Shown: piece after piece, positions 6,538 through 8,194 of the stretch
Layout: each line of letters opens with the position of its first letter
Numbering within the stretch: position 1 is the first letter of the stretch
Source of the DNA: Dialister sp. UBA6422
Lineage (GTDB): Bacteria; Bacillota; Negativicutes; Veillonellales; Dialisteraceae
Assembly (NCBI GenBank): GCA_002439665.1
Contig: DJPC01000063.1
Span: forward strand, 7,715 to 15,908
DNA: 8,194 nucleotides
Direction of reading: 5' to 3'
Notes under the pieces: generated by a model
Seen by the model: only the letters and a program-made list of their open reading frames with translations
Told to the model about the DNA's origin: nothing
Database searches by the model: none
Position numbers and translations under genes: made by a program

Positions 6538-6592
6538 TGATGATATATGAAATGACTATTTGATACTATTTGCATATATACTCAATTTTTTC

Positions 6593-6621
6593 TTTACATA
6601 TATAGCTAAATACATTATCAT
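6593..6621 (+). promoter_or_regulatory. Candidate sigma-A-type promoter for putP
   Basis: TTTACA (6593-6598) and TATCAT (6616-6621) are separated by 17 bases, each matching the consensus at five of six positions. Transcription would start near 6628, giving a leader of about 30 bases that includes the ribosome site AGGGAGG (6644-6650). The area is AT-rich, so other -10-like sequences occur. Confidence 0.45.
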
Positions 6622-6658
6622 AAAGAAATATATTTTATATAACAGGGAGGATTTCGGG

Positions 6659-8152
6659 ATGGAATTTAGCAATGAATGGAGCTGGCCGATTGCACTAGCC
6701 TTTATTCTATACTTAGCGGGAATGATGTGCATTGGCCTTTATTATTCGAGACAACAAAAAAATTTATCATCTTATATCTTAGGAGATCGCAAGTTGGGAC
6801 CATGGCTCACCTCTATGAGTGCTGAAGCATCGGATATGAGTGGTTGGATGCTAATGGGACTTCCTGGCTATGCCTATCTCCACGGTCTTTCCGCGTTTTG
6901 GACAGGGATCGGCCTTATTATTGGTACATGGGCTAACTGGCTTTTGGTGTCTAAAAGACTTCGTAATTATACAGAAGTGGCAGATAACAGCTTGACCATT
7001 CCAGATTATTTTTCCAATCGCTTTGAAGATAAAAGGAATGGACTTCGCCTTATTTGCGCTCTATTCATTATTTTATTTTTTATCATTTATACTTCTTCTG
7101 GATTTGTCGCTGCCGGAAAATTATTTAATACCATTTTTGGCATTCCTTATTTTGATGCTCTGATTATAGGTGCATTTGTGGTTGTATTCTATACTTTTTT
7201 AGGTGGATTTTCCGCAGTAGCATTAACCGATTTGATTCAAGGAACCATGATGTTCTTTACAGTACTCTATGTACCAGTGGCTGCTGTATTCGCCATGGGC
7301 GGTACTGCACCAACGATGGATATTCTTTCTAAAGAAGGATCCGATTTCTTCTCCTTCTTCCCTGATTCTACAGGTATGGGAGCTTTAATTGTTATGATGG
7401 TTTCCTCATTAGGCTGGGGACTTGGTTATTTTGGACAGCCTCATATTTTGGTCAAATTTATGGCTATTGGAGATGCTAAGGATCTAAAAAAATCCACCCA
7501 TATAGCTATGACCTGGGTTCTCCTGTCTCTTTCCTTTGCGATTGCGATGGGAATTGTAGGAAAAGCTTACTTAACACCCACTTTGGAGAATGCCGATGCA
7601 GAACGTGTATTTATTCTGATGTCCGAGTCTCTTTCTACTCCATTTATTACGGGTATTATATGGTCAGCTATTTTAGCAGCTATTATGAGTACTAGTTCCT
7701 CTCAACTTTTGGTTACTTCCTCAGCAGTTTCTCGTGATTTATTTCAAGCTTTTATATGTAAAAACGCATCTCAAAAAACTCTCATCCGTGTAAGTCGTTT
7801 GTCTGTGCTTTTGGTTGCCATGATTGCCATATTCCTAGGTTCTGACCCCAATAGTTATATTTTCTCCATTGTATCCTATGCTTGGGCAGGTTTTGGCGCT
7901 TGCTTTGGCGGAACCATGCTCTTTTCCCTCTATTGGAAACGGATGACTTTAAAAGGAGCTTATGCTGGTGTAATAGTAGGCGGTCTTACAGTTCTGATTT
8001 GGAAGCACTTCGCTTGGTTTGATCTGTATGAACTGGTCCCTGGTTTCTTCTTCTCTATGTTTGCTATTGTAATAGTAAGCCTCCTAGATGAGGAACCTTC
8101 AGAAAATATAAAAGAAAAATTTGAAAAAGCATTGTCTTTATCTAAGTCATAA
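6659..8152 (+). CDS. putP: Sodium/proline symporter (SSS family)
   Basis: Inner-membrane Na+-coupled proline importer. The 497-residue protein is close in length to characterised PutP (about 500) and has many hydrophobic segments consistent with the usual 13 membrane helices. PutP landmarks: YILGDRKLGPW (39-49), SAEASDMSGWMLMGLPG (54-70; Asp59 and Ser61 match the Na+/proline-binding Asp55 and Ser57 of E. coli), LTIPDYFSNRFEDK (112-125), YTFLGGFSAV (178-187), GYFGQPHILVKFMAI (256-270) and AILAAIMSTSSSQLLVTSSA (337-356; Ser344/Thr345 match the second Na+-binding pair). ATG 6659 has AGGGAGG 8 bases upstream; the frame is open back to 6560, but that part lies across the candidate promoter. Divergent from the train that carries proB, it may share regulatory DNA with obgE. 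Single gene, possibly followed by the hairpin cut at the window end. PutP is preferred over other SSS transporters because of the near-identical motif set. Confidence 0.94.
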   Translation: MEFSNEWSWPIALAFILYLAGMMCIGLYYSRQQKNLSSYILGDRKLGPWLTSMSAEASDMSGWMLMGLPGYAYLHGLSAFWTGIGLIIGTWANWLLVSKRLRNYTEVADNSLTIPDYFSNRFEDKRNGLRLICALFIILFFIIYTSSGFVAAGKLFNTIFGIPYFDALIIGAFVVVFYTFLGGFSAVALTDLIQGTMMFFTVLYVPVAAVFAMGGTAPTMDILSKEGSDFFSFFPDSTGMGALIVMMVSSLGWGLGYFGQPHILVKFMAIGDAKDLKKSTHIAMTWVLLSLSFAIAMGIVGKAYLTPTLENADAERVFILMSESLSTPFITGIIWSAILAAIMSTSSSQLLVTSSAVSRDLFQAFICKNASQKTLIRVSRLSVLLVAMIAIFLGSDPNSYIFSIVSYAWAGFGACFGGTMLFSLYWKRMTLKGAYAGVIVGGLTVLIWKHFAWFDLYELVPGFFFSMFAIVIVSLLDEEPSENIKEKFEKALSLSKS

Positions 8153-8167
8153 TTAATATAAAGAAAA

Positions 8168-8194
8168 GGGGCTGTGACAAAATACGAAATGTTT
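8168..8194 (+). terminator. Possible left half of putP terminator (or mobile-element end), truncated
   Basis: After an A-rich stretch 15 bases past the putP stop, GGGGCTGTGACAAAATACG runs into AAATGTTT, whose last three bases begin to mirror the preceding AAA. This is what the ascending arm and loop of a long terminator hairpin would look like, but the other arm lies outside the window. An insertion-sequence terminal repeat can begin with a similar sequence, so the call is tentative. Confidence 0.3.

Noticed and set aside
6560..6658. N-terminal extension of putP by 33 residues
   Set aside because: The extension crosses the candidate promoter and the strong AGGGAGG ribosome site; PutP proteins begin near the MEFSNEW start.

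Overview
The window looks like a core chromosomal locus of a moderately AT-rich Firmicute. The gene order obgE-yhbY-proB-nadD-yqeK-LCP-rsfS is the conserved Firmicutes housekeeping cluster. A member of the Negativicutes (Veillonellaceae-like) is my best guess, from gene order and base composition only. No rRNA, tRNA, CRISPR array, complete mobile element or phage gene is visible.

Minus strand, read right to left (6363 to 31): a tightly packed gene train probably transcribed from a promoter at about 6438-6410. It encodes the ribosome-assembly GTPase ObgE, the CRM-domain 50S assembly factor YhbY, glutamate 5-kinase ProB, a 51-residue membrane mini-protein that I do not recognise (3409-3564), NadD (NAD synthesis), YqeK (HD-domain Ap4A hydrolase), a LytR-CpsA-Psr (LCP) family membrane protein, the ribosomal silencing factor RsfS and a CvfB/YitL-like protein with S1-type domains. 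Neighbouring reading frames overlap by 4 to 16 bases at four junctions, so translational coupling is likely. The theme is ribosome maturation and silencing combined with NAD, nucleotide-alarm, proline and envelope housekeeping.

Plus strand (6659-8152): a full-length Na+/proline symporter, PutP, diverges from obgE. The 295-bp space between them holds one good promoter candidate for each direction and, between the two promoters, a long imperfect inverted repeat with a third copy of its half-site. This could be a shared operator. The last 27 bases look like the left half of a hairpin, either the putP terminator or the end of a mobile element, cut by the window edge.

Points worth a second look: the small membrane ORF sits where proA is often found, so proB stands without proA; the LCP protein lacks arginines normally needed for catalysis; and the divergent intergenic region carries the inverted repeat. 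No clearly new multi-gene system is present.
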